From positions 1,612,001-1,676,000 of the forward strand of contig SEMN01000049.1 in assembly GCA_005408345.1 (NCBI GenBank): DNA of 64,000 bases. Direction: 5' to 3'. The DNA comes from Macquaria australasica (lineage: Eukaryota > Chordata > Actinopteri > Centrarchiformes > Percichthyidae). The notes under the pieces are model-generated. The model worked only from the letters and a program-made list of their open reading frames with translations, did no database searches and had not been told where the DNA came from. Position numbers and translations under genes: made by a program. This document shows positions 49,560 to 62,400 of the stretch, one piece after another. How positions within the stretch are numbered: the first letter of the stretch is position 1; each line of letters begins with the position of its first letter.

Positions 49560-52500
49560 ATTAATGCAGGTTTAATGAGTCTTCTCATATTTTAAGTGAA
49601 AGGATCAAATTAAAGTTAAGCTTGTGATGGTTATATCGCTTGTGCTGAGCAGCGCTGCAGTCCTGTCTGTGTCTTTATTTATGTAGAAATCTCCTTCGCA
49701 GTCATAACAAATTCAATTACTTTGAGCCATATCAGGTGATGATTGTGCAAAGGAACATTGCTAGTTATTATTGTCACTTAATCAGCAAATGCCCGAGCTA
49801 CATATATTCAGCTGATGGAAGGATGTGCTGGGAATGCCAGAGAGTCAATCAACATTAACGCGACACTGACTCCACCAAATCAGTCTTTCAGGTTTTGACA
49901 AACAGCCCATTAATGCTTTTTTTTTCCAACACACAAGGGAAAATTAATGTTCAAACATTCACTCCTCTATCCTCTGCTGACATACCTCGTGTTCGTTAAA
50001 AGTCAGGCAGTTGGGACCGGGGTGAACAAATGTGATTAGTTAGTTCCCTACAACCATTTGCAGGGAAGACTTTTGCAGTTTGGTCAGTGTTCTTTTTTTT
50101 TCTGCACCAAGCTCACCAGCAGGGAAATGGTATTCTTTAATTATTTTAGTGAATTATCACATTTTTACACGAGCAGCAATTAAGTATTTTCCGACCAATG
50201 AAACATCATGGCCGCTGTTGTGGGGAATAGTGTTAGAGATCAGTTATAAAACTCACATGGTATTTAATGAGCCATCCAAACTTTCTTTCCTTCTCCCATT
50301 TTTCTTTCTTTTCTCTTACTAAGTGCAGAATACCATGCAGCAGGAATATCGCTGCATTTATGCCTTTGTCACTGAGCTGAGAAAAGTGGGTACAAGTGTC
50401 GTTAATCTGTCACTTTACCAGCTCAGTTGAGTGCGTAATGCCTAGAAGTGTTGTTCAGTCCCGCTCCTGACACCAGTGAAGGATAAAAAACAGCTTCTGA
50501 GAGTTTAGAAAACATGGTGCAGTTAGCTCTAAATTAAGGGGCAGCAGAGTTCAGACAGTCAGGAGTTGTGTGGGAAGACACGAGGTGAATATCTGAGGTT
50601 ATGTAATGTAAACATTAACTACCGCTAAGATTCATCATCAAGTAGACTTTCTGACTAAAACAAAGCAAAGTGGAGTGTTTGTGCAAGCGTCTGCAGGATT
50701 TCCTCTTCTGGTGGGTATGTTACCCTCAAACAAGCTGAAAGACACATGTGACCTGAGAGGAGACCTGAGTGGGTAGCACTGCAGAAAAAACATTACCAGT
50801 TGTTTTCACTGCGTGAAATTTTTTCATTCCCTTGTTTCTGAATGGCAGAACTTCAAAATAAAACCATTTGCACATCATTGGAGGTGGTTGCTGTGGTGAT
50901 GTAGGACTAAATGGCTTGGCGATGAGTGAGGGAGCAGCAGTGAATAATAATAATTCTTGTTTATCTTCTGAATAAAGGTGTGTTCAGTCAAGCTGGGTCC
51001 ACTGTGCAATCCCAAAGACAACAAAGCTAACAAGCCAATTGCATGGGAAAACAAATTATAGAGAAAACTACATGTACATCTCCGTCTGTCCAGCTCGGTT
51101 TGCAAACTCCATGTGCTTGAATGTCAGTAATCTATGTCTCTCCTTTAATGTGGCCTCAAATACTTTTATTTACATCCAGTCTATCCAACTCCCTATGTGC
51201 CTTTTGTATAAAACATGCAGAACTGACTTGTTCTCAACTCCAGGCTCCACATGCCTCAACAGTTAAGCTCTGAACAATGTTTTCCAATTCTACTCTTGAC
51301 TATGGGGGTTGGCCTCCAAGGGTGTAGAGAGCATCAACAACCAGCTGGTGGGGCAATGGAGTTATATCAATTCCACGCAGCAAGTCTGCTATTTGCTCTT
51401 TCTCCTAAATGCCCCAAGGCAGTCTCTGCAGGCATAGTGGCTGACAGTTGGTGAGTTGCAGTGCCGCTTCAGCAAACGTGCAGCAATGGGGAAGCGACTG
51501 AGAGGGAGAGGCAAAAGAGGGAGAAGGCAAAACATTGGCACTGTGTTGACGCAGATAATTCTCTGGGATCTGGTGTAGTGTCAGTCAAATGGTAATTACA
51601 TATTCAGCTGCAGGAAAACAAGACGCACAACATATTTTAGGACATTCAAGCGCATGCCACCATGGTATGAGCAAGATCAATGATATATCTACAAGGCGAC
51701 AATACTGTTTCAAGGACAAGCACTGAAGAAGAAAGACGCTGAAGATGAATGCCTCCACAGTTTAACTCACTGAAGTATCATTAGCTCTGATCCTGCATGA
51801 GCTGTTAATTATCTGAGATTCAAAGTCAAGAAACAAGAGCCAACTATCTTGGCTAAGGGTTACCTAAACAACCAAAATGAGTGCTGGGTGTGCGAGAATT
51901 AGAGCATACTTCTGCTGTGGGACCTCATCAGTGGTGGTGAAAGGTCAGCAGATGTACAACATAAATACACTGTGATTGGTACTGCCGATGACTCACTGCA
52001 TGAACCCATAGAAGACTCAAAGTCTCCTCATCTCTCTTTCTTTTTCTGCATTGGAGAGTGTTTAGTAGCATATAGCAGATGGTCCATTTAATCCAATAAA
52101 AATATTTAAAGGTCTTGCAAATACTCAACCTAATGGGATCCGTAAAAGCAGCACATTTCATGATGTTTCCACCTTAAGATAACCCTCTTTACTGAAGAGG
52201 ATTTTCTGTATCTTACCAATCAGACATAAAAATGTATTGTTAAGCTTGGCATGTCACTATCTTTCTTTGGTAAATATTCAGTATATATGTCTCATTAAAA
52301 GAAGGAGCAATCAATGGTCACACCTCATAGTGTCAGAGCCTTTTCCCATACTGTAGCCACCCTAAAGTGACAAACCCTTACATCATAGTTACAACCCTGA
52401 GACATAGGACTAATCTCAAAACAGTTGCTGAAGAACTGCACTCCAGAGCCTTCCTATGGCACAATAAAGCCTAAAATGCATTCTTATTCTAACTTCAGAG

Positions 52501-55500
52501 GATTGTCACTCTGGCCCCAGCAGCCTGCCGATTCAAATCTCTTACCAAGCAAGGAAAATCTGGCTGGATACAGAGAATGAGTAACTCTTTCTCGCTCCCT
52601 CAACAACAGCAAAGCAGCTGTTTACACACGCCTGCAGCGGAGCTGCTCGGTGTAACAAAGGGAGACCGCTTGCAGTGAGCAGCTGCCAGGTAAGCACGTC
52701 TGTAACTGTATGAATGTGACACAGCAGGGCAGTGCTAAAAACGGTTCTTGGCACATACTGTAAGAGCAATGCCTCACAAATGTAGCTATAACTTCTTATT
52801 ATGCTGCATATTATAATTGGAGTCAATAGAAGTTGCTCAGTAATGTCACTGTATAACAAGCTTGAGAACTTACAATCCAGGTAAATCAGAGGAGTCAACA
52901 GAGGCAAAGAGACATTGAATGGTGCATTTTTTTTTTCTCAGTGCGTTTTTTAACATGTCTGTATTCTTTCGTAACTGCTTGTTTAATTAGATCCAAACCA
53001 GTAAAACTAGACTTCCACTCTGCTGAGTGCTAATAGTGCTAATAAATGGCATAATTTTCATATGTTGCCTCCAAACATTGGCACAGTTGAGCACACCAAC
53101 CGTTACATTGCAAATGCATAAAATCTAGCAATTTTCTTTCTGTTAAAGTAAAAATGATATGTCTGAACAGATATCACTGGGGATACAAGCCTGTAAATTA
53201 TCAACTTTTAGTTCTTACCCCCATGTGTTTTGCTATGAGAAAATAGAGGCAATGTGTAAATGTTTCATGAGGTGGAGAATGAGACAGGTCTCAGCTTCAG
53301 TAGCGCATTAATAAGTCATGGGAAGGACACAGAAAAAGAGTCAGACAGCTACAGACAGAATGTATTTGCATGTGTTTGTGATTGTGATGCATGTCAGTGG
53401 TGTGTTCAGCGTGCACACGGTTTGTGTTTGAATAACAGGTTTTGGGGTTTAAAAGTGGGATCTTGGGGTCAGATAAAGGTCATGCAGGGACTTCTAAGAG
53501 GCCTCCTGCAAAATGAGGGTAAAGTAACAGCTGTAATGCATAATAAGACCCATTATTTTATCAACAGTGTAATTAGATACAAAACCACCTGTAACAAAAA
53601 CCTCTTTGCAAAGCCTTTAATTAGGACAGAAAGAGGGAGTCCACGGACTACACTGCTTCTATTTGGAAATATCCTTCAAACCAAAAGCCACAGTCTGCAC
53701 CTGTAGTCTTTTTGTTTGTGGCATAATAAACTGCTGTGTCACCATGCTCAAAGCCTCAGGGTGTGTTACCTGGCCCAGGCAGATTCCTCATATAGCCTAT
53801 CTCAGCCCTCATTTCCTTGGGGAGAAAGAAAATCATCTAAAGCAACATTCACAATGACACCTATCTGGCGTCCTACAAGAGTTAGCCGAGATATGTTCTC
53901 ATTTTAGAGCGCACTAAATATTAATTAGGCAGTGGGGGTGCAGGCTCTCCTGGTCTGTATGAGGAGGAACAGGTTACCTCACAGAGGCGGTGGCACGCTG
54001 AAAGGCTCCATTCTTAAGAGGGATTTTGCATTTGACTGGTTTATTCCCGAGACAGCCGAGAAGGCAGGAGACACGCACTGTAATCATGGTAAGACATCGC
54101 TCTCTGTCTCTGGTGACGTGCATGCAAAGAAATGAACCTGGGCTTGTGAGCTTTTCAGTCGATAGACTATTTGGGGACTGGACTGCCTGGATAACACTGA
54201 AAAGCTTCAGGGCCACCGTTTGCTTTGGTTAGGGAGCTACAGTTTGTGTAGAAACCTCCATCGGGGTTGCGCGGACTTTAAAAATAATATGTAAATACTT
54301 AAGGCTATACTGCCAAACATCAAGAATATAGGCGTTAATAATAGCCTAGGCTGAACAGGACCGTTAAACGTTAAATAATACCCATCAAGAACAGGTATGT
54401 TTTTTTAAATCAACAGTCTAATTACCAGAGCCACGCCCACACCTACAGGCAGCGGGTTGTCAAAGTGAAAAGTGAAAAACAACAGTATAGCCTTAATTAA
54501 AACGTTTGTCACGCCATGATCTTGATAGTTCCTTTAGGCTATTTGGTTAAAAAGAAAAAGTCGAAACAATGACTTTGTAGTTAAAGGGTTAAATTCCTCG
54601 ACTAAACAGCATGGAAAGACTGACTTGAGCTGCCCGCCAACTGAAAAAAAGGGCACACAGATTTGCCAAACCAGAAACTGAATTCAACAGGCTCTGAAAC
54701 CCACACAGTCAGTGCGTCATTTCCCCTGGAAAACTTTGTTTGGACACGGCCTGTTTGCTGCCTTCAGTTGCTAAAATAAATGTAGGAATTTTGACCTTGG
54801 CACACACCATCCACCCGGAAGAGGTAGTTCAACAAATATAGGACAGCGGTGTCACTTTACTAACCCCAAACCAGAGTCGTTGCATCTAAGCTCAAACTGT
54901 AATGTTGAAACCTGTTTATGTAGCCCATTTGATAAATTTAAGACACAATGGAAAACCACTTTGGAGAGTTTGGGAGAAACATTTCCCTCGTGCTGCTTTT
55001 GTTTATAAAAACATGACTTCCAAATTTCTGGACTTTATTATCCCGCTTGGTCTTTGCTCTCTCTTGTGATGATGAAAGCTACACGCTCCAGTTTGTCTAG
55101 CAAGTGTCTCACATATCTGACAGCCAAGTGATACTTTGATATCTGAGTTGCCAAGCAACATTTGTGTCAACATTTGGGGCATCCCTACAAGTCACTGTTT
55201 AGCAGTCTGTGGTAATAATTTGAATTCTTGCATAATCCCTTTACTTTTGTTTTATTATATAAAATTTATATTAAATATAGTAATGAATGTATGTATTAAA
55301 GGGAACATGTGATGTCATGTTTGTTCTTTATTCTCCTGCTGTGGTGGAGTGGAGCTCGGTTTGTTCTGCTTAGTTTCTAAAGCAGAACAACAAATACAGT
55401 ACACTGCATTACGACATTGAGACACACACCAATAGATATGTACTGACAGTAACAATCTATATGGAATGCACATATACACAAACATACGCTATTTGTGTTT

Positions 55501-56460
55501 CAAAGAAGACATATATGGGCAGCTGTACAGTAAGTGTCAGAAGTTGGGAGATGGCTTTATGATGTGCCAAACACCTCCATTACAGTCCAACTGTTCCTTT
55601 AAACATTTATTATTCCAAAATGTGAAATACCAACCATGATATGACAGCGAATGGACGAACAATCTAAAACTATCCTGCTGCTGTAATGACAAAATTAACA
55701 GCAGTCAACAGAAAACGTAACTCAGTCCCATTTTAAATGTTTATTATAATAATTCAAAATTAGCCTTGACCTTGTGATCCCACACAAAAACCAAAAGCAG
55801 TTGTACTGAAAGCTTCAGAAATACTGAAAGTAATAACAAAACATAGGCTGCATTTCTATCCCAGTTTCAAGATCTGTCACATTAAATTTATGACACAGTT
55901 TTAAAACGTTCAACTGGAGGTAAAAATATTCACAATCATTGCTGATTGCTGCCAGTCATACAGTTTAACTTAAGTTTAGTTGGCCGACCAACTGTTGACT
56001 AACCGGCTTCATAGTAACACTCGTGTGAGAAGTTTACGAGGAGCACTTGAAGGCATCATTTTACCACCGGGCTGTGTGCGCTCCGGTGGAGTGGCAGAAC
56101 TTCATCAGCGCCCATATCTCCGATGCCAGTCTACCGCACTCATGCAGTTGTGGATGCTTTACTGGATGCAAGGAGGACTAAAGACATGTTTATCAGTAGG
56201 ACATGCACCTTAGTGCACATCCTCTGATGTACAAACTGACCGCGGTTTATATTTTGGCGAAGTTTTCTTCTATGTCTAATTAAGGGTGAGTTGATCTTGA
56301 AATTACTGCCAAAAGGAATTGGTCAGAGTTAGAGAGTTAAGGATGGATCTATCGTTTTGCTAAGGCAGAGAATCTTTTTTTATGATCTTTTTCTGCTCTT
56401 TCATACTGCTATTGTTTATCCTGGTGGAATGATTTTTTTTTGTTTTTGTTTTATGCTCTT
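49560..56460. other. Intergenic region between mrap2 and the crybg1-like gene
   Basis: No known protein or RNA gene is recognised. It is mostly AT-rich unique sequence with short homopolymers. CEP162, next to MRAP2 in human, was not seen. A possible distal first exon of the next gene ends at 54088. Confidence 0.4.
53990..54088 (+). other. Possible distal first exon ending in ATG at a splice donor
   Basis: A GC-balanced stretch ends CTGTAATCATG and then GTAAGAC, a strong donor, with the ATG being the last three bases of the putative exon. Joined to the acceptor at 56463 it would give ATG plus four codons and a stop (a short upstream frame). Joined to 56831 it would give Met-Ser-Glu-Ser in the main frame. 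No transcript evidence is available. Confidence 0.2.
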
Positions 56461-56487
56461 TAGGAGTTTTTGTTCTAAAGCAAAATC

Positions 56488-59400
56488 ATGTTCACAACCT
56501 ACATAAAGAATCTGAATGATATGGTATTTTCTACGGTAAGCTTACTGGTTATAAGCACTCCTGCATGTCTTTGCTATGCTGAGAGATGCATGGGCATACT
56601 AAAAAAACATCTGTGAACAAATAACCCCTACTTATATTTACTTAGATCCCAAGCCTGCCCTCCCATCTTTTGTTCATTGTTCATTGTTCATTATCATATT
56701 TGCACTACCACGTGTAACTACTGTCAGTTCATCTTAAGTTTGCACATATTTATTTGAAATATGCATGTTTATTAACTGCCACTGCACGTGTGAGCTGACA
56801 TTTATGTAAGTTATTTCTTCTTTGCTTTAGTCTGAGAGCCCTGAGGAGCAGCCGAGTACTGGGGTCTTGGGCCGTATTGGGAGCTGGTTCTCTCCGTGGA
56901 GGGCAAAGGGTACGAAGAGTTCTTCTGAAAATGCCTCCCCAACTAGCGATCAGGCTCTTAAGTCAGAGGGAGAAGAGGAGAGTGAGGAGTCTGTGAAACC
57001 CCAGGCAAGGGAACAACAGTGGGAGGAGGAGAAGGAACAGAGCTCCAGTCCCAATCTACGGGGTCTCTCCAGAGACATTTTCCCCTGTAAAGAGGAGGAC
57101 GCCACGCAGTCTTCCCACAGAGGCAGCTCAGTTGTGAGCAGCACTGAGACAGCAGAAGGAGGTCCAAGAGAGGAGGAGTTTGTAGAGTGCAGGAAGAAGA
57201 GAATAGGGCAGGGCAAGGAGAGGGAGGACAGCAGAAACGGTACTTCAGCAGGCGGGAATCCTGAGAAGAATGCCAGTCATCTGACACATCTCTCTTCCTC
57301 TTCTGAGCAGGGAGTGGTACGGGACTCTGACCAGGCCCACACCCAGCCTCAGGCCCAGAGACAAGCACAGGCCCAGACAAGCAGGAGGCTCCATGTGTAC
57401 CTGGAGGAGACCTGTGTGATTCAATGTGGCCAAGACACCTGTGCTGGACAGGAAGTTGTCCGCACCAAAGTCACGAAAAGCCTACAGGTCCTCCCCAGGG
57501 CAAAGTCATCACCGAGTTTTGATTTACCAAAGCGCTTTAGTTCAACAAGTGCAGAGAACAAAAAGACAAATGCGAGGCCCGCTGTTGGGACTGAGAGTTA
57601 TTACAGTGCCCTAGTGGGAGTCTCACTGAAATCACGCAAAGACTCACAGTTAGAACCTGAAACTGATAAAGAACAAACAGAGGCAGACAGCATGGGGCGT
57701 AAAAACGCAGCCAGAAGGAGAGTGAGGAAGAATTCTCAGGGAGATGGAGGCAACAGCCCCCAGGAAAAAACACCTCCCAATACCCAACCTGTCCCAGAGG
57801 GATTCCCTGCATCAGATAACTCAGTTACCTGTCCTCAGGGCAAAAGTCCAAAGACTCACATGGGAGAGTCATCTGTAAACTCCACCTCCAAGCACAACCC
57901 CACCTCTCAGGCCTCACCCGAAGGAGGGGAGAGTAAGACTTCCTGCCCAGATACAGTCAAGCAGTTGGACAACTTCCAGGACTCGAACTCAGTCATTGCA
58001 GCCACTCTGGCATGTGTTGTTGATGGGGACGCAGACATGGAGGACGATAACAGTCTTTACAAAGTAGAAAGGAAGACAGAGACACCAGAGTCCAAACGCA
58101 GGAGTATTAAGGTTTCTCGAAGTGAGGTGAAGCTTTTTACAAAAAATGTGCCTTTGAATCCTAAGCAAAGTCCAGCTGGAGACAACCTGGATTTTAAGCC
58201 AGCATTAAAGAATACCAAAGATGAAGCAAAGGATAAGCCCAAAACAGAGACTGATGCAAGGTAAGTCTTCACCTAAATGTGATTGGTTAAATATGGATAT
58301 GTTATGTAGAATGAAACGATGACTCATCACATTTCCATAAACTGCAGTGTATATAGCATATAGTCTTCCAATAATGTATTCCACTTAAAATACCTTATTT
58401 GTCAGGAATAAATGTTTAATTTTACAACTAGTGTACCTCCAACATTAGCAGACATTTTCACCTTTTGTCTAACATGACATTGCTGTCATAACAGGGAATG
58501 TGCATTAACAGCTATGGATGGAATATCACAGGTGTACAGTGAAACAAAGGTGTGAGTCATAACACAAAGTACGGCCCTGTGCTTCAAGACTGGCACCGTA
58601 AAGTACACATCAGATTAAAATGTAGGTCAGATTGAAATGAACAAATCACCCAAACATTAAACTAACATTTGTCTGTGGCAGACAACATGGTGCATACTGA
58701 GGCAGTTGAGCAAGTTTGATATATGAGTCAAAATCAACTTTAAATTTTGCAAAATATAAAATGTATGTTTGTATTCAAACCTTTACCTCTTATCATACAC
58801 AGACTACACAAGCTGAAGAAAATAGATGAGGAGCCTAAGCCAGTCATCGGCCGGATTGCAGATAAAATCAGCCTCTTTGAGTGCCCTGCTAAGGGGGTCA
58901 ACAAGCAGACCTTCCAAACCCAGAGGAGTGCTGATGTCTCTCCAACCAGGAAAGACACGGAGAGGCTGAAAGAAAACTTTGTGTTGTCAGACCAGAGGTC
59001 AAAATCGGCTGAACGTTACGGTACGGCCAGGTCCAGCTCTGCGTCACCCGTCAGGGAGAAGCTGATGACGATCAAGGAGCGAGCGAGGAACTTCACAGAG
59101 GCAGCACTGCCTCAAAAGCCAGCCATGACAGGAATGTCTCAAAAATCCACCTCGACTGTGACAGTTGCTGCATCAAAGTCACCAGAACTGGACAGTCAGG
59201 ATAAACTGGATACAAAAGAGCAGACACGGGCAAAAGCAATGTCAGAGATAACATTAAAACCAGATGGACAAGATACCACTGCTGTAGCGGCAAAGATTTC
59301 CATTCCTAAAGAACAACCAACAGACCCCAAAACTAGGGACACAGTGGCCTCGAAAACAGCAGATCAGGGTACAAAACCAAACAGTGTTGAAACAGATGTT

Positions 59401-62400
59401 CCAGCTAAAGGGCCAGGTGATTCTGCAGAACTGATCAATAACATTAGCCCACAGTCCAAAGGCCCTAGCAGAACAGGCTCTCGCTCTAAAAGAAGAAAAA
59501 TTAGGGAACCAACCAGTCCCATGAGCCCAAATAGTGAAAACAAACCAGACTGCTTTACAAGTAAGCCAGAGGTCACCGCTGTAAAACAAGCTCAGGTGGA
59601 TGATGCAGAGGAGGCTGCCTCTGCCTCCAAACAACTCACAGAGAAAGTCTCATTACCGTCTGATCCATCTGATAAAGAAGCCCAAGGAAATACATCAGAT
59701 AAACAGTCTTTGTGTGATATCAAACAGAAAGCATTGAAGGTGTTAGACAAACAGAAGAAACAGTTAGATTCTTCATTTAAAAAGGAGAATATTGACAAAC
59801 CGGTCAACAGACAGGAGGGATTGCCTGAACCGTCTGTCAACAGAGATGAACCTGATACTGCTGCTTGGAGCAGTGGAACAAAGACACCTATTGACAAGGA
59901 TCCCGTTATTTTACCCCAAAAGGAGGAAAAGGCAGGGGGACACAGCCTCGTATTCACACAGGAGAGGGAAAAGGTCTCAGAGGACAGCAGAGAAACTTCA
60001 GCCTCCTCCTCCTCACCTGCGGTTGAACGACCTATTGAGAAGACTCCTTCGAAGCAGCAAGAGCCACCTGTTGAGCATCCCAAATTAGATAAAGCATTGT
60101 CAGTGCCAAAAAGTCAAGAAAAAGTAAGGGATCTCAATAAAAAAGACACAGGGCAAACACAGCAACCCCAAAACAAGGACACAAAACTAATAAATCAGGC
60201 TGAGAGTAAAAACGTGGAGAAACTGGAAAAGGTGGAGAGCGAAAAAACAAAACTCGTATTTACACAGGAGACGCAAAAGGCCTCCAAGGACCACAGAGAA
60301 ACTTCATCCTCCTCCTCCTCACCTGCGGTTGAACGACCTATTGAGAAGACTTCTTCGAAGGAGCAAGAGCCACCTGTTGAGCATCCCAAATTAGATAAAG
60401 AATTGCCAATGCAATCTGAACCAAAAAGTAAAGGAAAAGTAAGGGAACCCAACAAAAAAGACACAGGGCAAACACAGCAACCCCAAAACAAGGACACAAA
60501 ACTAATAAATCAGGCTGAGAGTAAAGACGTGGAGAAATTAGAAAAGGTGGAGAGCGAAAAAACAAAACTCGTATTCACACAGGAGACGCAAAAGGCCTCC
60601 AAGGACAGCAGAGAAACTTCTGCCTCCTCCGCCTCACCAGCGGCTGAACGACCTATTGAGAAGACTCCTTCGAAGCAGCAAGAGCCACCTGTTGAGCATC
60701 CCAAATTAGATAAAGAATTGTCAGTGCCAAAAAGTCAAGAAAAAGTAGGGGAACCCAGCAAAAAAGACAGAGGACAAACACGGCAACCCCAAAACAAGGA
60801 CACAGAACTAATAAATCAGGCTGAGAGTAAAGACGTGGAGAAATTGGAAAAGGTGGAGAGCGAAAAAACAAAACTCGTATTCACACAGGAGATGCAAAAG
60901 GCCTCCAAGGACCACAGAGAAACTTCAGCCTCCTCCTCCTCACCTGTGGTTGAACGACCTATTGAGAAGACTCCTTCGAAGGAGCAAGAGCCACCTGTTG
61001 AGCATCCCAAATTAGATAAAGAATTGTCAATGCAATCTGAACCAAAAAGTAAAGGAAAAGTAAGGGAACCCAACAAAAAAGACACAGGGCAAACACAGCA
61101 ACCCCAAAACAAGGACACAAAACTAATAAATCAGGCTGAGAGTAAAGACATGGAGAAATTAGAAAAGGTGGAGAGCGAAAAAACAAAACTCGTATTCACA
61201 CAGGAGACGCAAAAGGCCTCCAAGGACAGCAGAGAAACTTCTGCCTCCTCCGCCTCACCAGCGGCTGAACGACCTATTGAGAAGACTCCTTCGAAGCAGC
61301 AAGAGCCACCTGTTGAGCATCCCAAATTAGATAAAGAATTGTCAGTGCCAAAAAGTCAAGAAAAAGTAGGGGAACCCAGCAAAAAAAACACAGGGCAAAC
61401 ACAGCAACCCCAAAACAAGGACACAGAACTAATAAATCAGGCTGAGAGTAAAGACGTGGAGAAATTGGAAAAGGTGGAGAGCGAAAGAACAAATCGGACT
61501 GAGAAGAAAGACAAAGAAAAACCACAGCAGCTCCTGCCGTCAGATAAAAATACTTCAAAGGCCAAGGTTTCAGGCGGTGGACAAGGTATCTCAGGGACAG
61601 AGGGGAGTGTTGTGAGGGATGATGAAAGTAAAAATGCTCAAAGAAAAGAAAAGACACAGCCAGTTAAAGACATAACAAAACCAGGAACCAACCAAACAGA
61701 ACCAGCCTCTGACTCCTCAGATAAGAAGAGTGGATCATCAGACCTCCCTGCTCAAACACAACATGTCAGACAGACGACGACTACACATCCACATAATGCT
61801 GCCGCTCGTTCTGTCACCCAGACTAATGAGGCTGTGAGCGGGACCAAGAGTGATAAAGGGCCTTCGAAGGGTGAGATGACAACAAATGTGCCTCCTGAGT
61901 TGCAAACAAAGTCTACAGAAAGCCCTGCAACAGAAACAGAGCCAGTGGTGATTGCAGCAGAACCACAGCCTAATTCTGTATCTGTGGAAAAAACAGAGAA
62001 TTTACCAGATGACTCATGTGCACATGGAGCTAATGATGCTGAGTTCTCCAGCTCAAAGCCTATTACCAAAGCAATGACAGCAGTTGAGGAAGCGACTGTA
62101 AAAGCCGCATATGACACTCCAGCTCTGACAACTGCACAGACAGAGAAAGAATCATCTGTTAAAGAGACCACTCTGATTTCTGTCTCTAAATCTGTGAGCA
62201 GCGAGGGAGCAGGGCAGGATGATGGGAAAAAAAGTTCAGCTGTCAAATCAGTGCCCCCAGAAGTCAAAATCTCAGGAGGTATGAAACTCACTCCACAGTG
62301 TGAGGAGTCAGAAAATACAGAGAGCACAAGCGATATCACTTCACTCAAGGGTGCAGAAGAAAAAGCACAGCGGCCCTCTGATAGCACTGCTTCTAGCTCC

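Noticed and set aside
53260..53706. 148-aa plus-strand open frame
   Set aside because: No domain, no conserved phrase and no exon signals; length is within chance for this amount of DNA.
55980..56213. 77-residue frame with a possible transposon flavour
   Set aside because: No ATG start and no motif that I can tie to a transposase or integrase; too short to call.
59947..61494. Regularly spaced repeats resembling an array such as CRISPR
   Set aside because: Units are over 300 bases, contiguous and protein-coding in a vertebrate gene; there are no short repeats with unique spacers.
59592..61657. Series of 60-160 aa minus-strand frames repeating every ~310 bases
   Set aside because: They are antisense shadows of the in-frame crybg1 tandem repeat; the plus-strand frame has proper splice sites and conserved patches.
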